Shown piece after piece: positions 1 to 6,891 of a DNA stretch of 13,514 bases (position 1 is the first letter of the stretch; every line of letters starts with the position of its first letter). Location of the stretch: contig CAJUMM010000007.1 of the NCBI GenBank assembly GCA_910586955.1, forward strand, positions 56,582 to 70,095, given 5' to 3'. This stretch comes from an uncultured Lachnospiraceae bacterium. GTDB lineage: Bacteria; Bacillota; Clostridia; Lachnospirales; Lachnospiraceae. The translations under genes and the position numbers were made by a program. The notes beneath the pieces were generated by a model that saw only the letters and a program-made list of their open reading frames with translations, was not told the DNA's origin and searched no databases.

Positions 1-292
1 GAAGCTCTCTGCAGGTCTCCCGCACCAGCTGTGAGAGCTTTTCCCTATCCTCCAGATCCTCCACCAGAAAATGGGGCTTCGCCCCGTTATAGGGGGATCC
101 TTCCTCCAGATCCGGCGCCAGCTCCTTTCCCCGCTCCGTAATCTTCACAAACAGCTGATCATCGCAGATCACACCGAAAATCTTTCCGTCACAGTAGATT
201 CCGTACTCACCGAACATTTTCCGGTAGGTAATCTCTCCTGCAGCGCCCATCTGATCCGCCGCATACTGAACAAATTCCAAACTAGATGCCAT
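1..292 (-). CDS. TfoX N-terminal-domain protein, 3'-truncated by window edge
   Basis: 97 complete codons are visible from an ATG at 292; the C-terminal part lies beyond base 1. The start is supported by a GGGAGGA ribosome binding site about eight bases upstream. The protein begins MASSLEFVQYAADQMG and continues with ITYRKMFGEYGIYCDGKIFG and then CDDQLFVKIT, the typical pattern of the TfoX/Sxy N-terminal domain (RKMFGEYGIYxxGxxFGxI). In gamma-proteobacteria TfoX/Sxy is a competence regulator, but stand-alone TfoX-N proteins of about 100-110 residues are widespread in Firmicutes with no established role, so competence should not be assumed. It lies 131 bases downstream of the XRE regulator on the same strand, with a possible promoter of its own between them. 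Family assignment is firm; function is unknown. Confidence 0.85.
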   Translation of the reverse strand, partial: MASSLEFVQYAADQMGAAGEITYRKMFGEYGIYCDGKIFGVICDDQLFVKITERGKELAPDLEEGSPYNGAKPHFLVEDLEDREKLSQLVRETCREL

Positions 293-322
293 GATAAAAT
301 CCTCCCTTTCCTTCCGGGATCC

Positions 323-357
323 GGCGGCACCGCCAAAACTGCCGGTTTCGTGCCGCC
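323..357. other. Inverted repeat in the leader of the TfoX-like gene
   Basis: GGCGGCAC (323-330) pairs perfectly with GTGCCGCC (350-357) around a 19-base loop. The left arm is also part of the small palindrome GGCGG-CA-CCGCC (323-334), so two alternative hairpins are possible. It lies between the possible extended -10 and the ribosome binding site of the TfoX-like gene and is not followed by a T-run on either strand, so it is not a standard intrinsic terminator. It could be an mRNA leader structure or simply GC-rich spacer. Confidence 0.4.
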
Positions 358-386
358 ATATTCTGCTTCCGGACTATATTAGGTAC

Positions 387-395
387 ATTTTACCA
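387..395 (-). promoter_or_regulatory. Possible extended -10 promoter for the TfoX-like gene
   Basis: Read on the minus strand the bases are TGGTAAAAT, an extended -10 element (TGnTAAAAT). It is about 95 bases upstream of the TfoX-like start and just after the XRE gene ends. No good -35 box is seen at the usual distance, so this is a weak call. Confidence 0.3.
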
Positions 396-423
396 CAAAA
401 AGCACGGCAGCGGTATGTCATAT

Positions 424-1422
424 TTACATCCGGTTCTTTCTCTTGACTCTCATGCGCTCAATACCCCGGACCGCTCCAAACAGTACGCCCGCACAGGGCC
501 AGATTACCCAGGTTCTTCCCCAGGCCTCATGACTGTCTGCCGAAAGGCTTAGGGCAAGATAGATAGCTGTTACTACACACCAGTAAATTTTGTGAAGCTG
601 CCGGCTATTGGCGGCTTTCTCCTCCGGTGTAAAGGCTCCTTCCTGCAGAAGCATCTGGCAGGCCTCCCATTCCTCGTTCCCCAAGGTACAGAGAAAGACC
701 CCCAAATCCACCAGCAGCAAGACTGCATCAACACTCATAGCCAAAACCGCCTCATTTTCCGAGAAAATCATAACCAGGAAAATAGGAAGGGCCGAACTGA
801 TGCAGAAAAATACACCTGCCGCCGTAAAATTATGATGTTTCTTCTCCAGCTCACTTCTATGCCTGCGCACAATTCCCTCCACTCCGTACTCCAGGCGAAA
901 TCTTTCTTTTTTCATAAAATCATAGCTTTCCGTTTTGCCGCTGTTTAAAACCAGTACCACTGTGGCCCCTGCCACAATCAGGAGAAGCACCACCAGGCCT
1001 AAGCCGGCTGCCACATCCTCTTCTATATTCAGAGCTCCAGTCTCCGAATAAGCCGCAAGGAAAATCAGCAAAACAGGGCATAGAATATAGGAAGCCGTTG
1101 CCAAAGCCGTAGAGAACGCCTGTTTCTTCTTTTTCTCAAGAAAATTCTCTGCATCCCTAAGAGACACTCTCCGGAGCAGTTCCTGGATCTCCTCCGTCTC
1201 TTCCCCCACAGCGGGAACTTCTTCCTCTTTCTCTTTCAACAGATAGTCTGTACTGACTTCAAAGATTTCACTCATTTTTAAAATCCGTTCCAAATCCGGA
1301 ATTGCCGACGCACTCTCCCATTTAGAAACCGCCTGCCTGGAAACATCCAGCTGATGGGCCAGTTCCTCCTGGGACCATCCTTTCTGTTTCCGCAGCGCCG
1401 TAATTTTTTCCGCCAAAATCAT
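424..1422 (-). CDS. XRE-family transcriptional regulator with C-terminal membrane helices
   Basis: 332 residues. An XRE/Cro-type helix-turn-helix occupies residues 1-65 (MILAEKITALRKQKGWSQEE, then LDVSRQAVSKWE and IPDLERILKMSEIF). This is the common clostridial layout in which the DNA-binding head is followed by a charged linker (about 64-105, rich in E and K) and membrane segments, here roughly 109-128, 138-160, 200-221, 225-247, 280-293 and 304-318. It is therefore probably a membrane-tethered DNA-binding protein; the signal it senses is unknown. The ATG at 1422 is chosen because AAAGGA lies nine bases before it and the family normally starts MILAEKI; an in-frame TTG at 1440 and ATG at 1431 overlap that ribosome binding site. 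It is divergent from the ABC-class ATPase gene, and XRE proteins often regulate themselves and a divergent neighbour, which is inference here. Confidence 0.88.
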   Translation of the reverse strand: MILAEKITALRKQKGWSQEELAHQLDVSRQAVSKWESASAIPDLERILKMSEIFEVSTDYLLKEKEEEVPAVGEETEEIQELLRRVSLRDAENFLEKKKKQAFSTALATASYILCPVLLIFLAAYSETGALNIEEDVAAGLGLVVLLLIVAGATVVLVLNSGKTESYDFMKKERFRLEYGVEGIVRRHRSELEKKHHNFTAAGVFFCISSALPIFLVMIFSENEAVLAMSVDAVLLLVDLGVFLCTLGNEEWEACQMLLQEGAFTPEEKAANSRQLHKIYWCVVTAIYLALSLSADSHEAWGRTWVIWPCAGVLFGAVRGIERMRVKRKNRM

Positions 1423-1484
1423 ATTTTTCATTCCTTTCAAAAACTTTTTCTAACGATCGTCAAGGCTATTGTAGGCTTTTTCCC

Positions 1485-1495
1485 GGTTGTCAACC
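1485..1495. promoter_or_regulatory. GGTTG-N-CAACC palindrome, candidate operator
   Basis: A perfect 5+1+5 inverted repeat lies in the untranslated leader of the XRE gene, between its promoter (1556-1584) and its start. A second smaller palindrome, ACGATCGT, lies at 1453-1460. On the minus strand the first contains TTGACA, so it could instead be the -35 box of a second promoter, with TACAAT at 1468-1473 (spacing of 14 is too short) or AATAGC at 1465-1470 (spacing of 17 but weak). An autoregulatory site for the XRE protein is a reasonable guess. Confidence 0.35.
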
Positions 1496-1555
1496 ACCAA
1501 GTGCGCTTTGAAATTTGTAAACTGCCGGTTGCATTTTTACAATTTTACGTATTTA

Positions 1556-1584
1556 ATTATAAATTTCTAGTGTAAAAATAGCAA
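1556..1584 (-). promoter_or_regulatory. Sigma-A type promoter of the XRE regulator gene
   Basis: Reading leftward on the minus strand, TTGCTA (1579-1584) and a perfect TATAAT (1556-1561) are separated by exactly 17 bases. Transcription should begin near 1549, giving a leader of roughly 125 bases ahead of the ATG at 1422. Confidence 0.65.
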
Positions 1585-1621
1585 TGGGCTTTCACAGGGA
1601 GAAATCCGCCTGCTTTTTTCA

Positions 1622-1650
1622 TTGACCGGATCCGGGTTCTGATTTAAAAT
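1622..1650 (+). promoter_or_regulatory. Sigma-A type promoter of the ABC-class ATPase gene
   Basis: TTGACC (1622-1627) and TAAAAT (1645-1650) are separated by exactly 17 bases. The ATPase start codon is at 1693 with AAGGAG nine bases upstream, so the leader would be only about 35 bases. Confidence 0.65.
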
Positions 1651-1692
1651 AGAGGTCAGGAAAATTACAACCACTGCAAGGAGCAAACTACT

Positions 1693-3390
1693 ATGAAATC
1701 ATCGGAAGACCTTCGCATAAAACTGCGTTCCATGGACCACCGGAGCTATCCGGCTTACAAAGATTTGAAAGGACAGTACGACTTCGGAAGCTTCGTACTC
1801 TCCATCGACCATGTCCAGGGGGATCCTTTCGCCGCCCCCTCACGGCTCTCCGTCCTGGTAGCCGGAAAAAAAGCCGGATTTCCGGCAGAATACTACGACA
1901 CCTTTCCCAAGCGGATCACGCTCCAGGATCACCTGACCAGGCTTTTTGCCGCACAGCTTGCCTCAGGCAGCAAGCAGGCCAAAGGTTCCGGGAAAAGCGG
2001 TCTTCTGGCCGCCTCCCGCTGCGGACAGGAAGTTCTGGAACGCACCGCCTGCCGTGTGAAAGACGGCGCCGTCACTCTGCGCTTTGAGGCCGGTTTTCCC
2101 GCCCGGGGCCGTACCATTGATGCCCGGGAGCTGGAAAAAATGCTTTTCGACATTCTGCCCGCCTGCGTTCATGCCAGTCTTTATTACCAGAAGATCAACA
2201 AAAACCGCTTAAAAGCAGCCATTGAGCTCTGCGAAGACCAGCAGTACATCCGTTCCCAGCTTCCGGCTCTGGGGCTGTGCGCCTTTCTGGCAAACGGTTC
2301 TGTCCTGCCCCGCCAAAGCGGCGTTTCCGATCGTCCCATGGAAGGAGCCGTTCCATTCCGATCTCCTGCTTCTATGGAGGTAACTCTCACCCTTCCCCAC
2401 CGGGGACCGGTGACAGGCATGGGTATCCGAAAGGGCATCACCCTTTTTGTAGGCGGTGGCTATCATGGAAAATCTACCGTTCTCCAGGCCCTGCAGTATG
2501 GGGTTTACAACCATATCGGCGGCGATGGCCGGGAACTTGTTATCACAGATGAAAGTGCCTGGAAACTGCGCTCTGAGGACGGCCGCAGCGTATCCGGCGT
2601 AGATATCTCTCCCTTTATCCGCCAGCTTCCGGGACGCAGGGATACCCGGCATTTTTCCACGGAAGACGCCAGCGGCAGCACTTCCCAGGCCGCCAATCTT
2701 ATGGAAAGCATGGAAAGCGGAAGCACCCTGCTGCTCATTGACGAGGATACCTCTGCCACTAACTTCATGATCCGGGACAAGCTGATGCAGGAAGTGGTTA
2801 CCCCTGCGGAGGAACCCATTATTCCCTTTATCGAGCGTGTGCGCAGCCTCTATGAGGACTTTGGTATCTCCTCCGTCATCGTGGCCGGAAGCTCCGGATC
2901 TTATTTCCATGTAGCAGACACGGTGGTACAGATGAAAGAGTATGAGCCCTATGATATCACGGACCGGGCCAAGGAAGCGGCTGCAGCTTTCCCTGTCTTT
3001 TCCACCAGCCAGGAGAAATTTCCTGCCTACTCGGCCAACCGCTGTCCCCGGCCCAACGCTGCTCTGAAAAAGGATGACCGGCTGAAGCTAAAGGCTCTGG
3101 GAACCAGCGAACTTTCCCTTGGCTATGACACAGTAGAGCTCCGCTACTTGGAACAGCTGCGGGATCCGGAGCAGACCATGGCCCTATCCTATCTCCTGAA
3201 ATATCTCCAGCTGCAGGTGATGGACGGAAAGAGAACCATGACCGCCCTGGCCGATCAGGCGGAACGGCTGCTTAACAGCCAGGGGCTGGAAGGCCTTTTT
3301 GAACGGGGTGACGTGCGCTCCTCCCTGGCCAGGCCCAGGCGGCAGGAGATTCTGGCCTGCCTGAACCGGTACCGGAAGCTTGGATGTTAA
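1693..3390 (+). CDS. ABC-class ATPase (COG3044 / ABC_ATPase family)
   Basis: 565 residues, full length for this family of soluble, stand-alone predicted ATPases of the ABC class. Walker A is GGGYHGKST (residues 254-262), an ABC-signature-like SGSTSQA lies at 327-333, and Walker B is LLLIDED (346-352) with the expected acidic pair D350-E351 followed by TSATNFM. The start MKSSEDLRIKLRSMDHRSYP is typical of the family and is preceded by AAGGAG. No membrane segments or transporter partner are seen, so it is not a transporter subunit. The trypanosome RNA-editing factor MRB1590 has the same fold and binds RNA, so a nucleic-acid role is possible for bacterial members, but none is established. It is the only gene of the window on the plus strand, transcribed alone between its own promoter and a strong terminator. 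Confidence 0.92.
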   Translation: MKSSEDLRIKLRSMDHRSYPAYKDLKGQYDFGSFVLSIDHVQGDPFAAPSRLSVLVAGKKAGFPAEYYDTFPKRITLQDHLTRLFAAQLASGSKQAKGSGKSGLLAASRCGQEVLERTACRVKDGAVTLRFEAGFPARGRTIDARELEKMLFDILPACVHASLYYQKINKNRLKAAIELCEDQQYIRSQLPALGLCAFLANGSVLPRQSGVSDRPMEGAVPFRSPASMEVTLTLPHRGPVTGMGIRKGITLFVGGGYHGKSTVLQALQYGVYNHIGGDGRELVITDESAWKLRSEDGRSVSGVDISPFIRQLPGRRDTRHFSTEDASGSTSQAANLMESMESGSTLLLIDEDTSATNFMIRDKLMQEVVTPAEEPIIPFIERVRSLYEDFGISSVIVAGSSGSYFHVADTVVQMKEYEPYDITDRAKEAAAAFPVFSTSQEKFPAYSANRCPRPNAALKKDDRLKLKALGTSELSLGYDTVELRYLEQLRDPEQTMALSYLLKYLQLQVMDGKRTMTALADQAERLLNSQGLEGLFERGDVRSSLARPRRQEILACLNRYRKLGC

Positions 3391-3465
3391 AGGAAACAGC
3401 AAAAGGCCTGCCCGGGGCGTCAACCCCTATGTGCAGGCCTTTCTTGTACCTGTTTTCTGTTTCCT
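3391..3465. terminator. Bidirectional terminator with nested inverted repeats
   Basis: The inner stem AAAGGCCTGC (3402-3411) pairs perfectly with GCAGGCCTTT (3433-3442) and has a further GGGG/CCCC pairing in the loop. A T-rich stretch follows on the right (TTTCTTGT) and an A-run precedes it on the left, so it can stop both the ATPase transcript and the long leftward operon. Outside it, AGGAAACAG (3391-3399) pairs perfectly with CTGTTTCCT (3457-3465), starting directly after the ATPase stop codon. The two converging genes end on either side. Confidence 0.85.
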
Positions 3466-3468
3466 CAC

Positions 3469-4221
3469 TCACCCGCCGATCATCACACCCACATTTCCGT
3501 AAAGAGCCAGCCGTATGACCCCGCAGAGAACCAGATGCAGAGGATAATAGAGATAGAAGAACCACTTCATGCCCTTCCAGTTTCCACGCTCCCCGTTGTA
3601 CCTTGCCAGCAGAGGAATGGTAAGCGCCGTGCCGAACTGCAGAAGCCCATATACTTTATCAATAAACAGGAAATATATAATGGCATATAGGGTTACATAA
3701 AACATCATACCGGACATCTGTTTCTTAAAATTCCCCCGGTTGCTTCCGATGGAGACAATGGCCATCACTGCGATACAGCTCCAGTCGGAGCAAAACGTCA
3801 GCAGGCAGATTAAAATTATCAAGAAGGTTTTCATCCATTCCTTCAGCTTTTCGCTATCCCCAATCACCAGGCACACCAATCCCCAGGCCAGGGACCAGAT
3901 TACACTGGTCTGGTTAAAAACCGAAGTCTGAAAGGGAATAAAAGGAATCCCGAAGGCGAAATTGTAGGCAAAATGGGAGATCAGGGCAAACAGGAACAGC
4001 CTTCCCCCATACTTTTTCACATTGCGCGTATAGTGATAGCCTTCTGCAATAAAAAACCACATAATAGGCGCCGTCAGCCTTCCGATTACGTGACATATAA
4101 GAATCCACCAGTCCTTGGGATAATTGGGAAAAATCACGCTGATCAGGTGATCCAGCGTCATAGCCCCAATGGCAATCACTTTCAGTTGGTTGGAATTAAA
4201 ACCCTTTCCCTGCTGTTTCAT
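3469..4221 (-). CDS. TraX-family membrane acyltransferase
   Basis: 250 residues, nearly all hydrophobic helices (about eight). Family features are NQLKVIAIGAMTLDHL with the conserved D24-H25 pair, FIAEGYHYTRNVKKYGGRL (57-75), a short SDWS (145-148) and YYPLHL (225-230). TraX of the F plasmid acetylates the N-terminus of pilin; the family belongs with integral-membrane acyltransferases, and chromosomal copies are common in Firmicutes without any pilus. There are no conjugation genes here; instead it is the last gene of an operon with other acyltransferases, four bases after the PilZ gene, so a glycan or surface-protein substrate is more likely (inference). The ATG at 4221 is chosen because AAAGGTG lies six bases upstream; a longer in-frame reading would run back into the PilZ gene. 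Confidence 0.85.
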   Translation of the reverse strand: MKQQGKGFNSNQLKVIAIGAMTLDHLISVIFPNYPKDWWILICHVIGRLTAPIMWFFIAEGYHYTRNVKKYGGRLFLFALISHFAYNFAFGIPFIPFQTSVFNQTSVIWSLAWGLVCLVIGDSEKLKEWMKTFLIILICLLTFCSDWSCIAVMAIVSIGSNRGNFKKQMSGMMFYVTLYAIIYFLFIDKVYGLLQFGTALTIPLLARYNGERGNWKGMKWFFYLYYPLHLVLCGVIRLALYGNVGVMIGG

Positions 4222-4225
4222 TCTT

Positions 4226-4762
4226 TCACCTTTCCACTCCCCGCATCCTGCGCTGGAGTTCCAGAATAGCCTGCAAAAGTTTCTCCCGCTCCTCATCCCC
4301 CAGTTCTACAAACTGGCAGCCATAGACAAAGCCGGAAATCCCCTTTTTCTCCGCCCGCAGCACCTTGCAGAATAGGTTCCACTCCGGCTCCTCCGGAAAA
4401 AGCCGCACTCTCAGCAAAAGCCGATCCTCCGGGCAGCACTCATATCTGGTTCCGATGCTGGCGCCGCCTGCGCTAATATTCCGAACATTTGCAGCCTCCT
4501 CCCGGTTCCCGAATCTCCCCAGGGGAACGATTGCAGCCTCCAGATTCACATCCAGACGGAAAAAAGCCCGGTCGTCCCTCACCCGGACAAGCTTCAAATC
4601 CTCCAGGCGCCAGAAGAAAGCCCGCTCTGCCACAATCTCTCCTGAAGCAGAAATATCTCCTCTCTCCTGGCCGCCGTTTTCGCAGATTCGTCCCCTTACC
4701 CCTGTTTTCTCTGCCGCTTCCGACTCTTCTTCTGTTCTTGCAAGAATTTCCCGAAATCCCAT
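4226..4762 (-). CDS. PilZ-domain c-di-GMP-binding protein
   Basis: 178 residues, soluble. The first 55 or so residues are charged and unrecognised; the PilZ domain follows. Both c-di-GMP-binding motifs are present: RxxxR as RAFFR (65-69) and (D/N)xSxxG as NISAGG (95-100), then the usual end of the barrel, FVYGCQFVEL (145-154), and a C-terminal helix. PilZ proteins change the activity of a partner on binding c-di-GMP, classically exopolysaccharide synthases (BcsA, Alg44) or motility proteins. Being inside an operon of membrane acyltransferases, it most likely controls glycan synthesis or decoration, but the partner cannot be read from the sequence. The ATG at 4762 is preferred (AAGGAG nine bases upstream) over an in-frame GTG at 4780 that overlaps that site. 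Confidence 0.88.
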   Translation of the reverse strand: MGFREILARTEEESEAAEKTGVRGRICENGGQERGDISASGEIVAERAFFWRLEDLKLVRVRDDRAFFRLDVNLEAAIVPLGRFGNREEAANVRNISAGGASIGTRYECCPEDRLLLRVRLFPEEPEWNLFCKVLRAEKKGISGFVYGCQFVELGDEEREKLLQAILELQRRMRGVER

Positions 4763-4786
4763 GCTATCCCGCTCCTTCACTGGGCT

Positions 4787-5719
4787 TTATAAGCCCCGCA
4801 CCACCCGCAAAACCACCCCAATCACCGAATATCCCAGCAAATGCAGACACAAAACCGGCATGGTATGCCGTCCCACCCAGGCCCCGGCTTTGGCAGCAGC
4901 CGGCAGGTGCTTCTCTACAAAAAAGGCTGCCTCCATACAGAGCAGGGACCCTAAGGCTCCCACCGCCAGATAGAGAATCATAGAGCGCCCATAGGAAGCC
5001 ACCGACATATTCACGGTCCCGTTGAGCCAGGACAATCCTGCAAACAAAACAGCCAGAAGCAGCAGGATTCCTGGCCTCTGGTAAATCTTCTCCACCAGCT
5101 CCCGGGAGGCCGCCGCTTTCCCAAATGCCAGAAAAGAAACCGCATATAAGGCCGTATCTATGCTCCAGGGCAGCAGGACCGGACAGAGGTAATGGAGGAG
5201 TACCGCGAAGACCAGCAGGCCGCCGTTTAGAATCACAAGTTTTCTCAAATCCCCTTTGCTTATGTCCATCAGCCACCGGAAGACAACAAGGCTCACAAAC
5301 AGGCAGGTGAGAAACCAGGTGGGCGTATTGAGAATTTGCATAAAATACACATTGCTCACCGCATTCCCGGGAAGCAGGCAGTACCGGGAATACAAAATTC
5401 CCAGAAGGGGCGAAAAGGACGCACCGGATATCTGTCCCGTCTGCAGCAGGTTTTGGAGAAAGAAAACCAGAAACAAAAAGAGGTTGTAGCCAAAATAAGG
5501 CACCAGAAGCCTCCGTGCCTTCTTTTTCACAAAGACAGAAAAAGGTTCCTCAGGGCGGTAAGAAAAAGTCATCCCCGCCAGCACGAAGAAGACCGGCATA
5601 TAAAACATGCCCCCCAGAAACGTAACGGGACCTAAGCCGGCCCCTGTGTGAACCACCAGCACTACCAGGATTCCTATTGCCTTGGCAATGTCCATCCATA
5701 CAATCCGCTTCTCTCCCAT
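4787..5719 (-). CDS. Acyltransferase-3 family membrane protein (fucose O-acetylase-like)
   Basis: 310 residues with about nine or ten membrane helices. The N-terminus RIVWMDIAKAIGILVVLVVH carries the conserved D10 and the catalytic-type H24, followed by FYMPVFFVLAG (39-49), the counterpart of the HMPLFF-SG motif of COG3594-like O-acetylases, and a basic loop KKKARRLLVPY (65-75). Such enzymes move acyl groups, usually acetyl from cytoplasmic acetyl-CoA, across the membrane onto extracellular sugars. The histidine of HMPLFF is a tyrosine here. The ATG at 5719 shares one base with the stop of the gene before it (TAATG), with GGGGGG upstream, so translation is probably coupled. Its sequence is clearly different from the other acyltransferase-3 gene, so the two are not a recent duplication. 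Substrate unknown. Confidence 0.85.
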   Translation of the reverse strand: MGEKRIVWMDIAKAIGILVVLVVHTGAGLGPVTFLGGMFYMPVFFVLAGMTFSYRPEEPFSVFVKKKARRLLVPYFGYNLFLFLVFFLQNLLQTGQISGASFSPLLGILYSRYCLLPGNAVSNVYFMQILNTPTWFLTCLFVSLVVFRWLMDISKGDLRKLVILNGGLLVFAVLLHYLCPVLLPWSIDTALYAVSFLAFGKAAASRELVEKIYQRPGILLLLAVLFAGLSWLNGTVNMSVASYGRSMILYLAVGALGSLLCMEAAFFVEKHLPAAAKAGAWVGRHTMPVLCLHLLGYSVIGVVLRVVRGL

Positions 5720-6891
5720 TACACACTTCCCCCCTTCTCTTGCTTTTTCTTCCAGGCACGGGACACGAACTCTTCCAACCGCCTCCCTGTAGGCTCCAGG
5801 TACTTCCAGCTAAGAGAGGAAACTCCTAAAACCAGAACCGTTGTCAAAAGAAAATCCAATCCCACAGTCATGTGATACCCCAGCCGCCCCACAAATTTCA
5901 GGAAGAACCAGCAGGAAAAACTGGCAATCACCGGAAAGTGCAGAAGATACAGGGAAAAAGAAATTTTTCCCAGATACCGGAACATCTTTCCCGAAAAGAA
6001 GCGCTGAAGGGCTTTGCATCCCAATACACCGGCCGTCAGGAAAAAGGCCCCTGCAATATGATAAATCACCGCATAGGCAGGGGGCAGAAATCCGTATAGA
6101 GTGCCCGGCAGTTCTCTCCCGAAAGAAGGATAGGAGGAAAGGTAAAATCCAAGAACAAACACCAGGGCCGGCACCGCCGGAATGCGCTCATAGAGATCCA
6201 CCAGCCATTTCTGGGTGCTGTAGCAGTCACAGAGCACGAAGCCCAGGAAGATTCCCGTAAAATAGACATCTGTTTTCAGGGACACCAGAAGCATCACGGC
6301 GTAAACCACATAGCGGAAGGGATTCTCCCCCACCAGATAAGCCGCCAGATACACCACCAGAGCCCCGGAGAACAGATAGGGAATGGTCCACAGCACTCCG
6401 TTGTAGGCATTGCTTCCCTGGAGGAAACAGCCCAAAAGGCTCTCATAAAGCATTCCTGTAACTTCCGGCGGAAAACGGTGAAAGCCTCCAAGCCAGGCTT
6501 CCGATCCGGTCAGGACAGCCGCTTCCCCGTTCCGGTACAGCCCGAAACTCATGAAAACAAATACAATCACATTCACGTATAAGATCACCGGCATCAGCCG
6601 GAAATACCGCTTCAGGGCCGCCTCTTTAAGCCTCCCTTTATCCCTTGTTCGGAAATAGGAAAGGCAGAGCACAAAGCCGCTGAACACCAGGAACATGCAG
6701 ACCGCCGCATTTCCGTTGTAAAAGAAATTGAGAGGAGATTTCCCTATGGCAAGCTCCAGGCCCCTTTTCGTATGGGCATGGACCGGATTAAGGCTGTATG
6801 CGGCATAATAAAATGCGTACACAAAATGGCAGAGATACACCATCAAAGCTCCCAGTCCCTTTAATCCGTCAATGTAATCCAGCTTTTTCAC
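5719..6891 (-). CDS. Acyltransferase-3 family membrane protein (OafA/YrhL-like)
   Basis: 390 residues with about ten membrane helices. From the chosen start it reads MKKLDYIDGLKGLGALMVYL with the conserved H22, then VCMFLVFSGF (64-73) and KRYFRLMP (94-101), the RxxR-P loop seen in OafA-type acyltransferases. No C-terminal SGNH domain is attached, unlike OatA-type proteins. A GTG at 6891 is preferred: it overlaps the TGA of the preceding gene as GTGA, has AAAGGGG eleven bases upstream, and gives the family's usual N-terminus. An ATG at 6915 in the same frame would add eight residues but has a poorly spaced binding site, and a TTG at 6975 is less likely. It presumably O-acylates an extracellular glycan; the substrate is not shown by the sequence. 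Confidence 0.85.
   Translation of the reverse strand: MKKLDYIDGLKGLGALMVYLCHFVYAFYYAAYSLNPVHAHTKRGLELAIGKSPLNFFYNGNAAVCMFLVFSGFVLCLSYFRTRDKGRLKEAALKRYFRLMPVILYVNVIVFVFMSFGLYRNGEAAVLTGSEAWLGGFHRFPPEVTGMLYESLLGCFLQGSNAYNGVLWTIPYLFSGALVVYLAAYLVGENPFRYVVYAVMLLVSLKTDVYFTGIFLGFVLCDCYSTQKWLVDLYERIPAVPALVFVLGFYLSSYPSFGRELPGTLYGFLPPAYAVIYHIAGAFFLTAGVLGCKALQRFFSGKMFRYLGKISFSLYLLHFPVIASFSCWFFLKFVGRLGYHMTVGLDFLLTTVLVLGVSSLSWKYLEPTGRRLEEFVSRAWKKKQEKGGSV

Noticed and set aside
2209..2910. 233-codon open frame on the minus strand inside the ABC-class ATPase gene
   Set aside because: The plus strand encodes intact Walker motifs over the same bases; the antisense reading has no recognisable features or binding site.
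4764..5276. 170-codon minus-strand frame overlapping the acyltransferase-3 gene
   Set aside because: An alternative frame of the acyltransferase gene, whose own frame shows the conserved family motifs.
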